From the NCBI RefSeq assembly GCF_002214185.1, contig NZ_CP022161.1:5773486-5837485 (forward strand): DNA of 64,000 nt, read 5' to 3'. The stretch's first letter is position 1, and every line of letters begins with the position of its first letter. Both the position numbers and the translations under genes were made by a program. The notes below the pieces were generated by a model, which was not told where the DNA came from, did not search any database, and saw only the letters and a list, made by a program, of their open reading frames with translations. This stretch comes from Streptomyces capitiformicae (GTDB lineage: Bacteria; Actinomycetota; Actinomycetes; Streptomycetales; Streptomycetaceae). Below are positions 10,501-17,542 of the stretch, in pieces.

Positions 10501-11572
10501 TCGACGGCGGCACGCCGTCCGTCTCGGAGAGCCAGTCACCGGTGGCCTTCTCCCTGAGGTCCCACTCCAGGCCGAACGTCAGCCGCTTGTCGAGCGGGTC
10601 GACCAGCACCGGGGCCTTCAACTCGGCGTCGAAGGTGACCGTTTCGCCCGGCAGCACGTCCTTCGGCAGCGGGGTCGCGTCCTTGTTCAGGAGGTTGGTG
10701 ACGTCCTTGCCGTCCAGGTACCAGCGGTACGACAGGACGCGCTCACCCTTCTTCCACACTGTGTCCGTGGTGTTGGTGAGCGTCGCCTCGACGGTGGCCT
10801 TCTCGCCGGGGATCATCCGCGCCGGCGTGTACGGCAGGAAGTATGTCTCGCCCTCGGGGGCGGCGAGCAGCTTGTCGCCGCGGGCCATCCGGCCGACGGC
10901 GGGCAGTTCGACCGCGCGCGCCGGACTCGTCAGCAGCTTGCCCTGCTGGGTGCGGACGACGATCCGGTAGTGGTATGTACGGCCGTCGTCGCCGTCGAGT
11001 GCCGGGGGCGCGGTGCGGTCGGCGAAGCTCAGGGTGTCCCGGTCGACGGGGGCGACCAGGGTTTCGTCGGTGGGGGTGAAGTCCTTCCGCGTGGACCGGT
11101 GGACCTCGTACTCCCTGAGGCCCTTGCCCCGGTACGCGCTCCAGGAGAGGTCGGCGCCGGTGGCGTGCGTGGTGCGGGAGACGGCGATACGAACGCCGCC
11201 GGCCTCGCCCGAGACCCCTCGGTGGGTGAGGGAGGAGCCGCCCCGGGCGCGGTCGAGCGCAATGCGGGGCGGCTCGTAGTCACTCTCACTCTTGGCCTCG
11301 TCCTCCTCGTCACCGCCGAAGAGGCGCTCCAGGAGGCCGGGTTCGTCCTTGTCCCCGGCGAGCTCACTGGCGGGACGCCAGCCCTCGCGCGGATCACTGG
11401 TATCGGGTTCGACGGCGGCCGCGGGTCTCGCCTCGCTCGGCCGGGCGAGGGTGACGGGCGCGGAACTCATGATCAGCGCCGTCGCCACACCACTGACCAG
11501 AGCGGCACGCAGACGGTAACGGCGGAGGCGGATGCGGCGTAGGCGGATACGGGCGTGGTCCAAGACTGCCAT
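4580..11572 (-). CDS. Secreted RHS/YD-repeat polymorphic toxin with Hint protease and WHH nuclease tip
   Basis: A 2330-residue contact-type toxin. ATG at 11572 has AAGGAG upstream; an in-frame start at 11629 is disfavoured. Order: Arg-rich signal peptide (1-45), fibronectin-like and Ig-like domains (about 120-370), RHS/YD repeats with motifs such as YDARGN, a golvesin-like insert (genomic 7300-7710), the RHS core end DPGLNRFLTRDMYGG, a hydrophobic pretoxin segment, a Pro-rich linker and a Hint domain (2060-2210, Cys2060, ending VHN). The last 122 residues carry WTWHHHQDCGVMQLV (Trp2299, His2302-2304 region), the mark of WHH-type HNH/Endo VII nucleases. Hint probably frees the nuclease from the shell. 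The immunity gene follows. Other nuclease subtypes are possible but less likely. Confidence 0.9.
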   Translation of the reverse strand: MAVLDHARIRLRRIRLRRYRLRAALVSGVATALIMSSAPVTLARPSEARPAAAVEPDTSDPREGWRPASELAGDKDEPGLLERLFGGDEEDEAKSESDYEPPRIALDRARGGSSLTHRGVSGEAGGVRIAVSRTTHATGADLSWSAYRGKGLREYEVHRSTRKDFTPTDETLVAPVDRDTLSFADRTAPPALDGDDGRTYHYRIVVRTQQGKLLTSPARAVELPAVGRMARGDKLLAAPEGETYFLPYTPARMIPGEKATVEATLTNTTDTVWKKGERVLSYRWYLDGKDVTNLLNKDATPLPKDVLPGETVTFDAELKAPVLVDPLDKRLTFGLEWDLREKATGDWLSETDGVPPSKHEVTAEYPTSGQLGLEDFYSYAGKNTGAGSAVMSNLHAGNAVWSYNAFSNPSLGFSTFLRLAYNSQDASSTPAGFGWSLQASSPVRLGTPLDFHPAALLPKQITLTDGDGTSHVFSKNKKGEWDSPAGVHFRVKQLEKDCLLHPHQREAWEFLRPDRTRFLFDCQGYPSAQVDKNGNRMEFTYEERLLGHPSKLLKYVTDAEGRRTLTVDYWEKGEAYSYVDKEGEVQEGRHLLNPFIIDKVRSVTDISGRRIDFTFTEKGRLARLTDGANSTNDKLRKVFKFDYGKEFDHPGPKLVSVTDPEGNATRLDYVGPHDDKDQLHYLGYTKAITDRLKGVTGYRYKDPDGHDGKGTETVVTDAEGNPSTQLMDGYGRPVKLTDAKKRTTRLGWDADNNVTRLEENNGAARTWKYDPKTGYPLESKDAESVKNDRPAATLTYATGENGYIADLVRRVSPEGRTWQFGYDARGNMTSVTDPKGVASEPAGDYTSTNAYDARGRLTSATDANEHTTKFEDYDPSGYPRVIVDALGNRTTTTYDVRGNVTEVEEADGATTTQTYDLFARPLENRRPKEQKAGVFIVTPAPEYDLNDNTLVFTAPNEVSTTSEYDAADQLLKTTQPGDEEGSPDRVSTFTYDKVGNQLTATEPKGNLTDTPGDFTSTTKYDEVYQPIEAVNAAGKRASAFYNDVGDLVKVVDARKNETDDPDDYTSKFRYDLDHRLLETTDAAGKSTTSTYDWDGLTTATTDGNGNRTELVLDPRGALVEAHVPHDDDVVRKTRFEYDEVGNQTRVVTPRGMETGDDDKDFAAETIYDELNRVKETLSPFDPDDGRYNTPDRTTYEYDALSRVKKVSAPPSEGQSVRNETEYTYFDTGWIKTSTDAYDIENTYEYNDLGQQIQNTLTSAGGSVSRTLDSSFYPSGALKSRSDNGVPVGLQVALVDNSDINNTATQGTWDETAAAGSYGYNAQTHAAGSGESRFVWQLTIPQSGDYTVYVHYPKVDGAAKDASYEIKHKDGTGTKTLDQTELPGEWRSLGKYAFAEDTGQTITLTDKATGTVVADAVRLVRDNEGDTDNEEKDFSYRYDANGNQIEIVDNSPGVEVDRYSLEYNELNQLSKVVERDGDSVRNTTALTYDANGNTLTTTHDLTWSKLDYDPLDRVERITNAASPTAGDQQVTTLKYTARGELAEQTKPNGNVLTVDYYLDGSTKKTTERQSDDTLVAEHALKYNANGHKVEDVLKLMDADDHGDTIDNTYAYTYDPQDRIAKVAKTGDDEKTEEYRHDAAGNVVWQTVDDTTTTHRYDRNRLLTSTADGASSTYNYDPLGRLDTVSFGGETIQKYRYDGFDRPASITAGNGESAKTTRMTYDAFDRAMKEAVGSGDDAKTTLFTYLGITSHSLKEEVTDEGVTSFQYASWGQKLTQIKDEEDKDPETTQYLYHPHGDVEALTDSDGNTKTTYGYTAYGRNDTAQFTGADKPGSGGEEPSDPYNSYRFNGKRYDSTSGTYDMGFRTYDPGLNRFLTRDMYGGALADMSLTTDPFTGNRYAFAGGNPISFIEIDGHLFGLSWSDIGHAALDVAGLIPVVGEVADLANCGWYAAEGEYVDAALSCASAIPFAGYGATAAKAAKYGDEALEALDTASDVGRQVDNATPPGAATPSTGNPPSTSAADTPPTNTTNPPAADPPPAAPAAPAPAPPKVPDAPPATGATCKIGNSFTPGTEVLMADGTTKPIEDVEIGDKVAASDVETDDAQSRTVTRTIEGDGTKHLVTLTVDTDGRSGDETSTITATDGHRFWLPDLGRWVDAGDLKRGQWLSSGNGNWVQITAVKAREAQATVHNLTVEGLHTYLVLAGETSVLVHNCGGSVGGHTAACTCATGGPPVGPINARLAGGNHPVTGVPFDAQGFPDFSTYRHPNVPDVTIALTGNRRKDFAAADKAAGITAASRKGKWTWHHHQDCGVMQLVNMAVHSQTNHTGGFSIC

Positions 11573-12100
11573 GAAGGGCTCCTTGTTCCCCGTGGGCACA
11601 GGGATCGCACAGGGCTCGCCGGGCAGCACTGTGTACCAAGGGCCCCCAAAGACGTGTCAATGGCATGTCAAAGGGAGGGGTCGAATTTCGGACTGCGAAT
11701 GGTGAGGAGAAGTCCTGGAGGGGGATGGGTGGTGGTGTGAAGCCGTAGAAGCGGAACGTCCGGAACCGGCCACCGGGTCAACTTCCCTTGTTTGTCGGCG
11801 CTGTTGATCGAATCGTGAAACCGCTTTGACTTCCCCTCACTCCGACTTCGAGAACCGAGGGGGACCCGTGGCCGCTGTACTGCGGGAACGAGCAGGTACG
11901 GAGGAGGTGAGGGCGGCGCGGCGTCGACCGGACGGTGCGCCCCCGAGGCGAAAAGGTTTTCAGAGTCGAGGCCACTAGCCCTGGGATTGCTCATGCTCCC
12001 CGGCCTCGCCTGCTTCCTGCTCTTCCACCTCGCTTGCCGGGCGGAGAAAGGCGAATCGCCGCCAGGGCGATTCGGTGTTGTGGGCGAGACGGCGGTGAGG
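11573..12100. other. Non-coding stretch upstream of the RHS toxin
   Basis: About 530 bp with no convincing reading frame on either strand. The part from 11640 to 11860 is less GC-biased than coding DNA here and probably contains the toxin promoter, but I cannot point to one. Long open frames on the minus strand across it show no coding bias and no family resemblance. Confidence 0.5.
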
Positions 12101-12345
12101 TCGACCTCAAGCAGTGCAGCAACTCGGAGTTGAAGGCCACCGGCGGCCGGGCCTACGCGCTCGGCGCCGCCGGCTCCAACTTCGGCAACGCCTTCCACGG
12201 CGCCGCCCGCAACGCCCCCAGGAATGGGCCGTCACCCAGGACGGCACGTTCCGGCCGGGCTGGGCCGACGAACGCTACAAGGCGGCCATCGCCTTCCAGT
12301 CCGGGCTCCGCGAGGCCGACTCGTACCACCCCGACGCCACATCGA
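12100..12345 (+). pseudogene. Remnant of an extracellular sugar-type solute-binding protein gene
   Basis: One frame reads LKATGGRAYALGAAGSNFG up to about 12215; a neighbouring frame continues with EWAVTQDGTFRPGWADERYK and then AAIAFQSGLREADSYHPDA until about 12340. Joined, they resemble the middle of LipO-type ABC receptors, where an N/Q-E-W-x-V block is followed by YKAAIAF and a Y-H-P-D motif. The frame change falls near 12215-12222 and no start, signal peptide or C-terminus is present. Recognition is by eye from a short segment, so family assignment is moderate. Confidence 0.45.
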
Positions 12346-12517
12346 CGGCACCCGGGAGCGGGTGCGGCGCGACGAAACGCCGTATATGCCCAGGGTGTTG
12401 ACGCTCCCTTAGGGGCAGTGGCCGAAGGGACAATTTTGGGGAACCTGCGAGTTCCCTAGCTTGGTTGCGCACCGCACGTGCCGTCCCTCCAGTCCAGCCA
12501 GTCCCAGGGAGACAACT

Positions 12518-13162
12518 GTGCTCAGCGCTTCCCCGCTCGCTCACAAGTTCAAGTCCGTCGTGGTCGCGGGCGCCGCGGCGGCCGCGGTCCTCGTCCCGGC
12601 GGGCGCCGCGTCCGCCGACAGCGGCTCCACCTCCGCCAAGACCGAGGTGATGTCCACGCAGTCCGCGCAGAAGGACGTCTCGGCCCAGGCCTCGCGCAAG
12701 CTCTACGACATCCGCCTCCGGGTCAAGCCGAACAACGCCAAGTACCTCGGCCGGCCCTGGAAGCCCAGCGAGGCGGTCGGCCAGCTGAAGAAGTGCTTCA
12801 ACTGCACCTTCCCCGTCAAGAACGCGCCGAAGAAGTACCCCAAGAAGGGCCAGCTGATCAAGCTGAGGGCCTGCGCGGCCGGCCCCTTCGGCTGCAAGAA
12901 CGCGCCCGTCAAGTTCTACGAGCAGAAGAACGGCTTCTACTTCATCGCGCAGAAGGGCCACTTCGACGGCGCGGGCTCCAAGATCTACTTCCAGTTCTAC
13001 AACGAGAAGAAGACGGGTTACCTCGGGCTCCACGTCTGGGCCTACGTCACCAAGCCCACGGTGCCGGACTCCGTCAACAAGAGCGTCGCCCGCGGCACGT
13101 GGCAGGACTTCGCGCACAAGATGGGTGTGAAGCTCCACTGCAAGCACAGCTCGCAGTGCTGA
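12518..13162 (+). CDS. Small basic secreted protein of unknown function
   Basis: A 214-residue protein starting at GTG 12518, with GGGAG six bases upstream. A classical signal peptide (about 35 residues, AAAAAVLVPAGAASA) is followed by a Lys-rich mature part with six cysteines placed in pairs: KKCFNC, RACAAGPFGC and a C-terminal LHCKHSSQC. This suggests disulfide bonding after export. I recognise no catalytic motif or family. The bracket of basic residues and cysteines would fit a cell-surface binding or antimicrobial protein, but that is only a possibility. It stands alone and ends at a strong shared terminator. Confidence 0.8.
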   Translation: MLSASPLAHKFKSVVVAGAAAAAVLVPAGAASADSGSTSAKTEVMSTQSAQKDVSAQASRKLYDIRLRVKPNNAKYLGRPWKPSEAVGQLKKCFNCTFPVKNAPKKYPKKGQLIKLRACAAGPFGCKNAPVKFYEQKNGFYFIAQKGHFDGAGSKIYFQFYNEKKTGYLGLHVWAYVTKPTVPDSVNKSVARGTWQDFAHKMGVKLHCKHSSQC

Positions 13163-13212
13163 CGCGGTATCACCTGACCACGCGGTGAACACCTGACCCG
13201 CGTGGTCCGGTC

Positions 13213-13248
13213 GGCGGACCGCTGAGCCCCTCCGCTCAGCGGTCCGCC
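13213..13248. terminator. Perfect 14-bp hairpin, bidirectional terminator between secreted protein and cob operon
   Basis: Arms 13213-13226 (GGCGGACCGCTGAG) and 13235-13248 are exact inverse complements around an 8-nt loop. The right arm overlaps the last four codons and stop of cobC. With genes converging on it, it can end transcription from both sides; there is no U-tract, as is common in streptomycetes. Confidence 0.75.
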
Positions 13249-14303
13249 AACGTCATCGCCCGGTCCAGGGCCTGGAGGAAGCCGTTGACCGTCGCCCGGT
13301 CCCGGACGGCCAGGCGCAGCCATTCCTCGTCCAGACCCGGGAACGTGTCGCCCCGGCGGACGGCGAAGCCGAGGGTGCGCAGATGGCGTCGTACGGCTGC
13401 CGCGCGGGGGAGTCGGACCAGCACGAACGGGCCCTCGGCGGGCTCGGCGACGAGCAGGCCGTCGGGGGCGAACTCCTTGAGTCCGGCGACCAGATGGGCG
13501 CGGTCGGCGGCGATACGACCGGCCGCGTAGGCCGCTTCCGCCAGCGCCCGGTCCGACACACATGCCTCGGCCGCCGCGAGAGCGGGCGTGGACACAGGCC
13601 ACAGCGGCTGGGCGCGCTCCAGTTCAGCGATCGTCTCGGGAGCGGCGAGGACGTAACCGATCCGCAGCCCTGCCAGCCCCCAGGTCTTGGTGAGGCTGCG
13701 CAGCACGACGAGGCCGGGCACGTCCGTCCGCCCGGCCAGCGCCTCGCGCTCACCCGGCACGGCGTCCATGAACGCCTCGTCGATCACCAACGTCCGCCCC
13801 GGCCGGGCTAGTTCGGCGATCGTCGCGGCCGGATGCAGTACGGACGTCGGGTTGGTCGGGTTGCCGATGACGACCAGGTCGGCGTCCTCGGGCACGACCG
13901 CCGGGTCCAGCCGGAAGCCGTCCGCCGCCCGCAGCAGCACCCGGTCCACGGTGTGCCCGGCGTCCCGCAGCGCGGCCTCCGGCTCCGTGAACTGGGGGTG
14001 CACGACGACGGGTCGACGGACCTTCAGGGCGCGCGCGAGCAGCACGAAGGCCTCGGCGGCGCCCGCGGTGAGCAGGACCCGGTCCGCCGGCAGCCCGTGC
14101 CGGGCCGCCACCGCCGCCCGGGCGGCACGCCCGTCGGGGTAGGCGGCCAGCCCGGTCAGCGACTCGGCTATCCGCTCCCGCAGCCAGGCGGGCGGCGTGT
14201 CGGAGCGGACGTTCACGGCGAGGTCGATGAGCCCTGCCCCGTCGTCCCGTACCTCGGAGTCCCCGTGATGGCGCAGGTCGTGTGCGCCCTCCGATTCAGT
14301 GTG
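13236..14303 (-). CDS. cobC: Aminotransferase-like threonine-phosphate decarboxylase of cobalamin synthesis
   Basis: A 355-residue PLP enzyme of the histidinol-phosphate aminotransferase fold, last gene of the operon. In cobalamin pathways this family makes aminopropanol phosphate for the nucleotide-loop arm. Visible: GLAAYPDG near the N-terminus, NPTNPTSVLHP substrate loop, VIDEAFMD (PLP-pyridine Asp), and SLTKTWGLAGLRIGY with the Schiff-base lysine. I chose ATG 14303, which overlaps the end of cbiX by 8 bp, over an in-frame ATG at 14345 deep inside cbiX. Family members are often annotated as histidinol-phosphate aminotransferase; operon context favours the cobalamin role. Confidence 0.82.
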   Translation of the reverse strand, partial: HTESEGAHDLRHHGDSEVRDDGAGLIDLAVNVRSDTPPAWLRERIAESLTGLAAYPDGRAARAAVAARHGLPADRVLLTAGAAEAFVLLARALKVRRPVVVHPQFTEPEAALRDAGHTVDRVLLRAADGFRLDPAVVPEDADLVVIGNPTNPTSVLHPAATIAELARPGRTLVIDEAFMDAVPGEREALAGRTDVPGLVVLRSLTKTWGLAGLRIGYVLAAPETIAELERAQPLWPVSTPALAAAEACVSDRALAEAAYAAGRIAADRAHLVAGLKEFAPDGLLVAEPAEGPFVLVRLPRAAAVRRHLRTLGFAVRRGDTFPGLDEEWLRLAVRDRATVNGFLQALDRAMTLADR

Positions 14304-15234
14304 CATGGGAGTGCGCATGCCCTCCGTGGTGATGGTGATGCCCATGGCCGTGGTGGTGCCCGTCGTCGTCCGGGTGGAAGTGCGGCTGCTGCGGCAGCCC
14401 CACCTTGTCCTCGAAGCCGGGCAGTGCGATGCGGTAGACGCAGGAGTCGCAGTTCATGCGCAGATCGCCCTCCAGCGCCTCCCGGTACCGCTCCATGACC
14501 AGATCCAGCAACTCCGGCTCCGGCCCGATGACATCGGCAGACCGTACCTCGATCTCCGGGTGCGCCGCCGACCAACCCTCGGTCTGCTGCCGCACCCGGT
14601 CCGGCAGGATCCCGGTGAACAGGAAGTACGGCAGCACGACGATCCGCTTCGCGCCCAGCCTCACGCACCGGTCGAGACCGCTCGGCACGTCCGGCGCCGC
14701 CAGCGACACGAACGCCGTCTCCACGCCCGCGAAACCGCGCCCCTCCCACAGCAGCCGGGCCGCCTTGTGCACCTCGGCGTTGGCGTCGGGATCGGTGGAA
14801 CCGCGCCCGACCAGCAGCACGGTGACATCGGCACGGTCGCCCGGCGCACGCCCGGCCGAGCCCAGCGCCTCGTCCAGCCGCCGCTCCAGGACGCTCAGCA
14901 ACGCCGGGTGCGGGCCCAGCGGACGGCCGTAGGTGTACGAGATCCCCGGGTGGCGTTCCTTCTCGCGGGCCAGCGCCGCCGGGATGTCCCCCTTGGCGTG
15001 CCCGGCGGACACCAGCATCAGCGGAACCGCGGCGAACCGCCGCACCCCCCGCTCCACCAGCTCGGTGACGGCCTCGCCCAGCGGCGGCGGGGACAGCTCG
15101 ATGAAGCCGCCCGCGACGGGCAGTTCGGGGTGGCGGCGCCCCAACTCCCGTACGAAGTCGCGGAACGCCTCGGCTCCGGCATCGTCCCGGGTGCCATGAC
15201 CGGCGATGAGCAGGGCGGGCGGCGGGGTGGTCAC
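14296..15234 (-). CDS. cbiX: Sirohydrochlorin cobaltochelatase (CbiX family) with His-rich tail
   Basis: A 312-residue class II chelatase. Two tandem CbiX-like halves are seen: LLIAGHGTRDDAGAEAF with the metal-binding His and PLMLVSAGHAKGDIP in the first, LLVGRGSTDPDANAEV and VVLPYFLFTG in the second. A conserved MNCDSCVYRI segment follows, and the last 25 residues contain about fifteen histidines (HHHGHGHHHHH and more), likely a cobalt or nickel store. GTG 15234 has AAGGAG upstream and overlaps the cobH stop (GTGA). It probably inserts cobalt early, although the operon also encodes CobN-type late insertion machinery. Confidence 0.88.
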   Translation of the reverse strand: MTTPPPALLIAGHGTRDDAGAEAFRDFVRELGRRHPELPVAGGFIELSPPPLGEAVTELVERGVRRFAAVPLMLVSAGHAKGDIPAALAREKERHPGISYTYGRPLGPHPALLSVLERRLDEALGSAGRAPGDRADVTVLLVGRGSTDPDANAEVHKAARLLWEGRGFAGVETAFVSLAAPDVPSGLDRCVRLGAKRIVVLPYFLFTGILPDRVRQQTEGWSAAHPEIEVRSADVIGPEPELLDLVMERYREALEGDLRMNCDSCVYRIALPGFEDKVGLPQQPHFHPDDDGHHHGHGHHHHHGGHAHSHAH

Positions 15235-15827
15235 GATTTCTCCTTCTCGGTGGGGTGGTAGTACAGCAGGGCGTTGAGCGCGGCGGCGGCCACCGCCGAC
15301 CCGCCCTTCTCGGACACGTTGCTGACAGCGGGCAGTCCGCTCTCCCGCAACGCGGCCTTGGACTCGGCCGCGCCGACGAAACCGACGGGCAGCCCGATGA
15401 CGAGCGCCGGCGCGGCGTCCAGCGTGAGCAGCTCCTCGAGCGCGGTCGGCGCACATCCGATCACCCACAACGCCCCCGGCCCGACCTGCTCGTAAGCCAG
15501 CCGGACCGCATGCGCGGAGCGCGTCAGCCCGGGTCCGGCCGCGGCGTCCTTCAACCGGCAGACGGTCTCGCGCCGGGTGATCCCCGCGGCGACCATCTCC
15601 ACATCCACGACAACCGGCGCCCCGGCGTGCAGCGCGGCGTGCGCGTTCCGCAGCGCGCCCTCGTCCATGACGAGGTCGTCCGCGTACTCCAGATCGGCGG
15701 CGGAGTGGATGACCCGCTCCACGACCGCCCTGGTCAGCGGCGGGAAGTGCGAGGTGTCGAGACGGGCGCGCAGCCGCCGGAACGACTCCTGCTCGATCGG
15801 ATGGACCACACGGGTCACCGGGTTCAC
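15231..15827 (-). CDS. cobH: Precorrin-8X methylmutase
   Basis: A 198-residue enzyme that moves the C-11 methyl group to C-12, giving hydrogenobyrinate. The proposed catalytic histidine is His41 in ERVIHSAADLEY. The C-terminal GLPVGFVGAAESKAAL and NVSEKGGSAVAAAALNALL are strongly conserved in CobH/CbiC. Start is GTG 15827 after AAGGGGGA, overlapping the cobJ stop by 4 bp; its length is standard for the family. Confidence 0.92.
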   Translation of the reverse strand: MNPVTRVVHPIEQESFRRLRARLDTSHFPPLTRAVVERVIHSAADLEYADDLVMDEGALRNAHAALHAGAPVVVDVEMVAAGITRRETVCRLKDAAAGPGLTRSAHAVRLAYEQVGPGALWVIGCAPTALEELLTLDAAPALVIGLPVGFVGAAESKAALRESGLPAVSNVSEKGGSAVAAAALNALLYYHPTEKEKS

Positions 15828-17542
15828 TTGAGTCCCCCTTGGTCGCTCTCCTGCCAGCGGTAGCCGCGTGGCGTCACCATGCGCCCCGCGATCTCCCGGG
15901 TCGCCGTGTTGCCCACGGTCACAACGGTCATCATGTCGACCGTCGCCGGGTCGAGTGCGGCCAGGGTCGTCACCCGGGCCGATTCGTCCGGCCGCGAGGC
16001 CTGCCGTACGACACCGACCGGGGTCGTCGGCTCCCGGTGCTCGCCGAGGATCGCGAGCGCCTTCGGCAGCTGCCAGTCCCGGCCCCGGCTGCGCGGGTTG
16101 TAGAACGTCACCACGATGTCCGCCTCGGCCGCCGCCCGCACCCGCCGCTCGATGACCTCCCACGGGGTGTGCAGGTCGGACAGGCTGATCGACACGTGGT
16201 CGTGCCCGAGGGGCGCCCCGAGGATCGCGGCGGCGGCGAGCGCGGCGGTCACGCCCGGCACGCCGATCACATCGATGTCGTCGGAGGCCTCGGCGAGCGC
16301 CGGCGACGCCATGGCGTACACCCCCGCGTCCCCACTCCCGATCAACGCGACGGCCTGCCCCTTCCGAGCCTCCGCCACCGCCGTCCGCGCCCGCTCCTCC
16401 TCGGCACCGAGCCCGGACTCCAGGACGCGCGTACCGGGCCTGAGCAGGTCCCGGATCTGATCGACGTACTGATCGAGCCCGACGAGCACGGAGGCGGATC
16501 GGAGCTCTGCCTTGGCACGTGGCGTCAGCAGATCCCGTGCCCCGGGCCCGAGCCCGACCACCGCGAGCCGCCCCCGCCCCGCCCGCCGCACGACCGCACA
16601 GGTAGCCATCGCCGCCTTCCCGTCCGCCCGCTCCGACTTCCGCTTGGGAACGAGGAGCTCACCCCCGCGCACGAGGGCGGCGGCCTCAGCGACAGAGGCG
16701 GTGCCGACGGCGGCGAGCGGCGCGTCGGAGGGGTTCGGCACCTCCACCGCCGCCAACTCCTCGGCGGAGTAGGTCACGAGGGGCACAGCAAGGCTCTCGG
16801 CCGCCTGGACGATGCCGGGTTCGCCGGCTTTGGCGTCGACGGTGGCGATCTCGGCGAGCGACCTGGGGGAGAGCCCGGCGTCGTGCAGGGCGCTCCGGAC
16901 GAGGCCGAGGATCTCGTCGGCGGGGGCACCCTTGGAGGCACCTACGCCCACGACGAGGGACGGCGGGCGAAGGATGACCTGGGATTCGCCGATGTCGAGG
17001 ACGCGGTCGGTCACGCGCACCACCGGTCCCTGCCGGACCGCCGGGCGCCCGACGTTCGACGGCAACGCGGGCAGAGGCCAGTTGACCTCCAGGTCCAGCG
17101 CAACCGCCTCCCCATCCAGCACCGCCCGAGAAACCCCGGCCACATCCCCCTCGACGGGCAACCCGAGCGTGTCCAGCCCAGGCACCCCCACCGCATCCGT
17201 AGCGGTAGTCACCACAGGCTCAGCGCCCAACAACTCCCCCACCTCACGGGCGAGTTCATTGGCACCCCCACCATGCCCGCCGACCAACGAGACAGCGAAC
17301 CGCCCGCCCTCGTCGACGCACACCACACCCGGGTCGGACGCCTTGTCGCCCAGCAGCGGCGCGAGCAGCCGTACGGTCGCCCCCGTAGCGAGGAAGCACA
17401 CCAGCTGCTCGCACTCCCCGAAGGCGCGCCCCACGGCATCCCGTACGGACCCCTCGTACACACGTGTCCGCTCGGGCCAGGCCGAGGCGAGCCGCTGGGC
17501 GGCCACCGCCCCCGCGGCGGTCGCGGAGATCAGGCCGATCAC
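15824..17542 (-). CDS. cobJ: CbiG-CobJ fusion: cobalt-precorrin-5A hydrolase plus precorrin-3B C17-methyltransferase
   Basis: A 572-residue bifunctional ring-contraction enzyme. Residues 1-130 match the CbiG N-terminal domain (LVCFLATGATVRLLAPLL, then VSLVGGHGGGANELA); about 195-310 match the CbiG C-terminal domain (VVGVGASKGAPADEIL). From about 330 comes the CobJ/CbiH SAM methyltransferase: LAVVGLGPGARDLLTPRA, then ALIGSGDAGVYAMASPALA, VIGVPGVTAALAAAA and TFYNPRSRGRDWQL. GTG 17542 is preceded by AAGGAG and overlaps cobL. The fusion couples C17 methylation with loss of the C20 fragment in one chain. Confidence 0.93.
   Translation of the reverse strand: MIGLISATAAGAVAAQRLASAWPERTRVYEGSVRDAVGRAFGECEQLVCFLATGATVRLLAPLLGDKASDPGVVCVDEGGRFAVSLVGGHGGGANELAREVGELLGAEPVVTTATDAVGVPGLDTLGLPVEGDVAGVSRAVLDGEAVALDLEVNWPLPALPSNVGRPAVRQGPVVRVTDRVLDIGESQVILRPPSLVVGVGASKGAPADEILGLVRSALHDAGLSPRSLAEIATVDAKAGEPGIVQAAESLAVPLVTYSAEELAAVEVPNPSDAPLAAVGTASVAEAAALVRGGELLVPKRKSERADGKAAMATCAVVRRAGRGRLAVVGLGPGARDLLTPRAKAELRSASVLVGLDQYVDQIRDLLRPGTRVLESGLGAEEERARTAVAEARKGQAVALIGSGDAGVYAMASPALAEASDDIDVIGVPGVTAALAAAAILGAPLGHDHVSISLSDLHTPWEVIERRVRAAAEADIVVTFYNPRSRGRDWQLPKALAILGEHREPTTPVGVVRQASRPDESARVTTLAALDPATVDMMTVVTVGNTATREIAGRMVTPRGYRWQESDQGGLK

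Noticed and set aside
4784-11542. 2252-codon open frame on the plus strand opposite the RHS toxin
   Set aside because: It mirrors the toxin frame and exists because high G+C codon bias removes stop codons; it has no ribosome site or family signal.
11668-12198. A 176-codon minus-strand ORF upstream of the RHS toxin
   Set aside because: No coding bias, no recognisable motif and overlap with the receptor gene remnant on the other strand.
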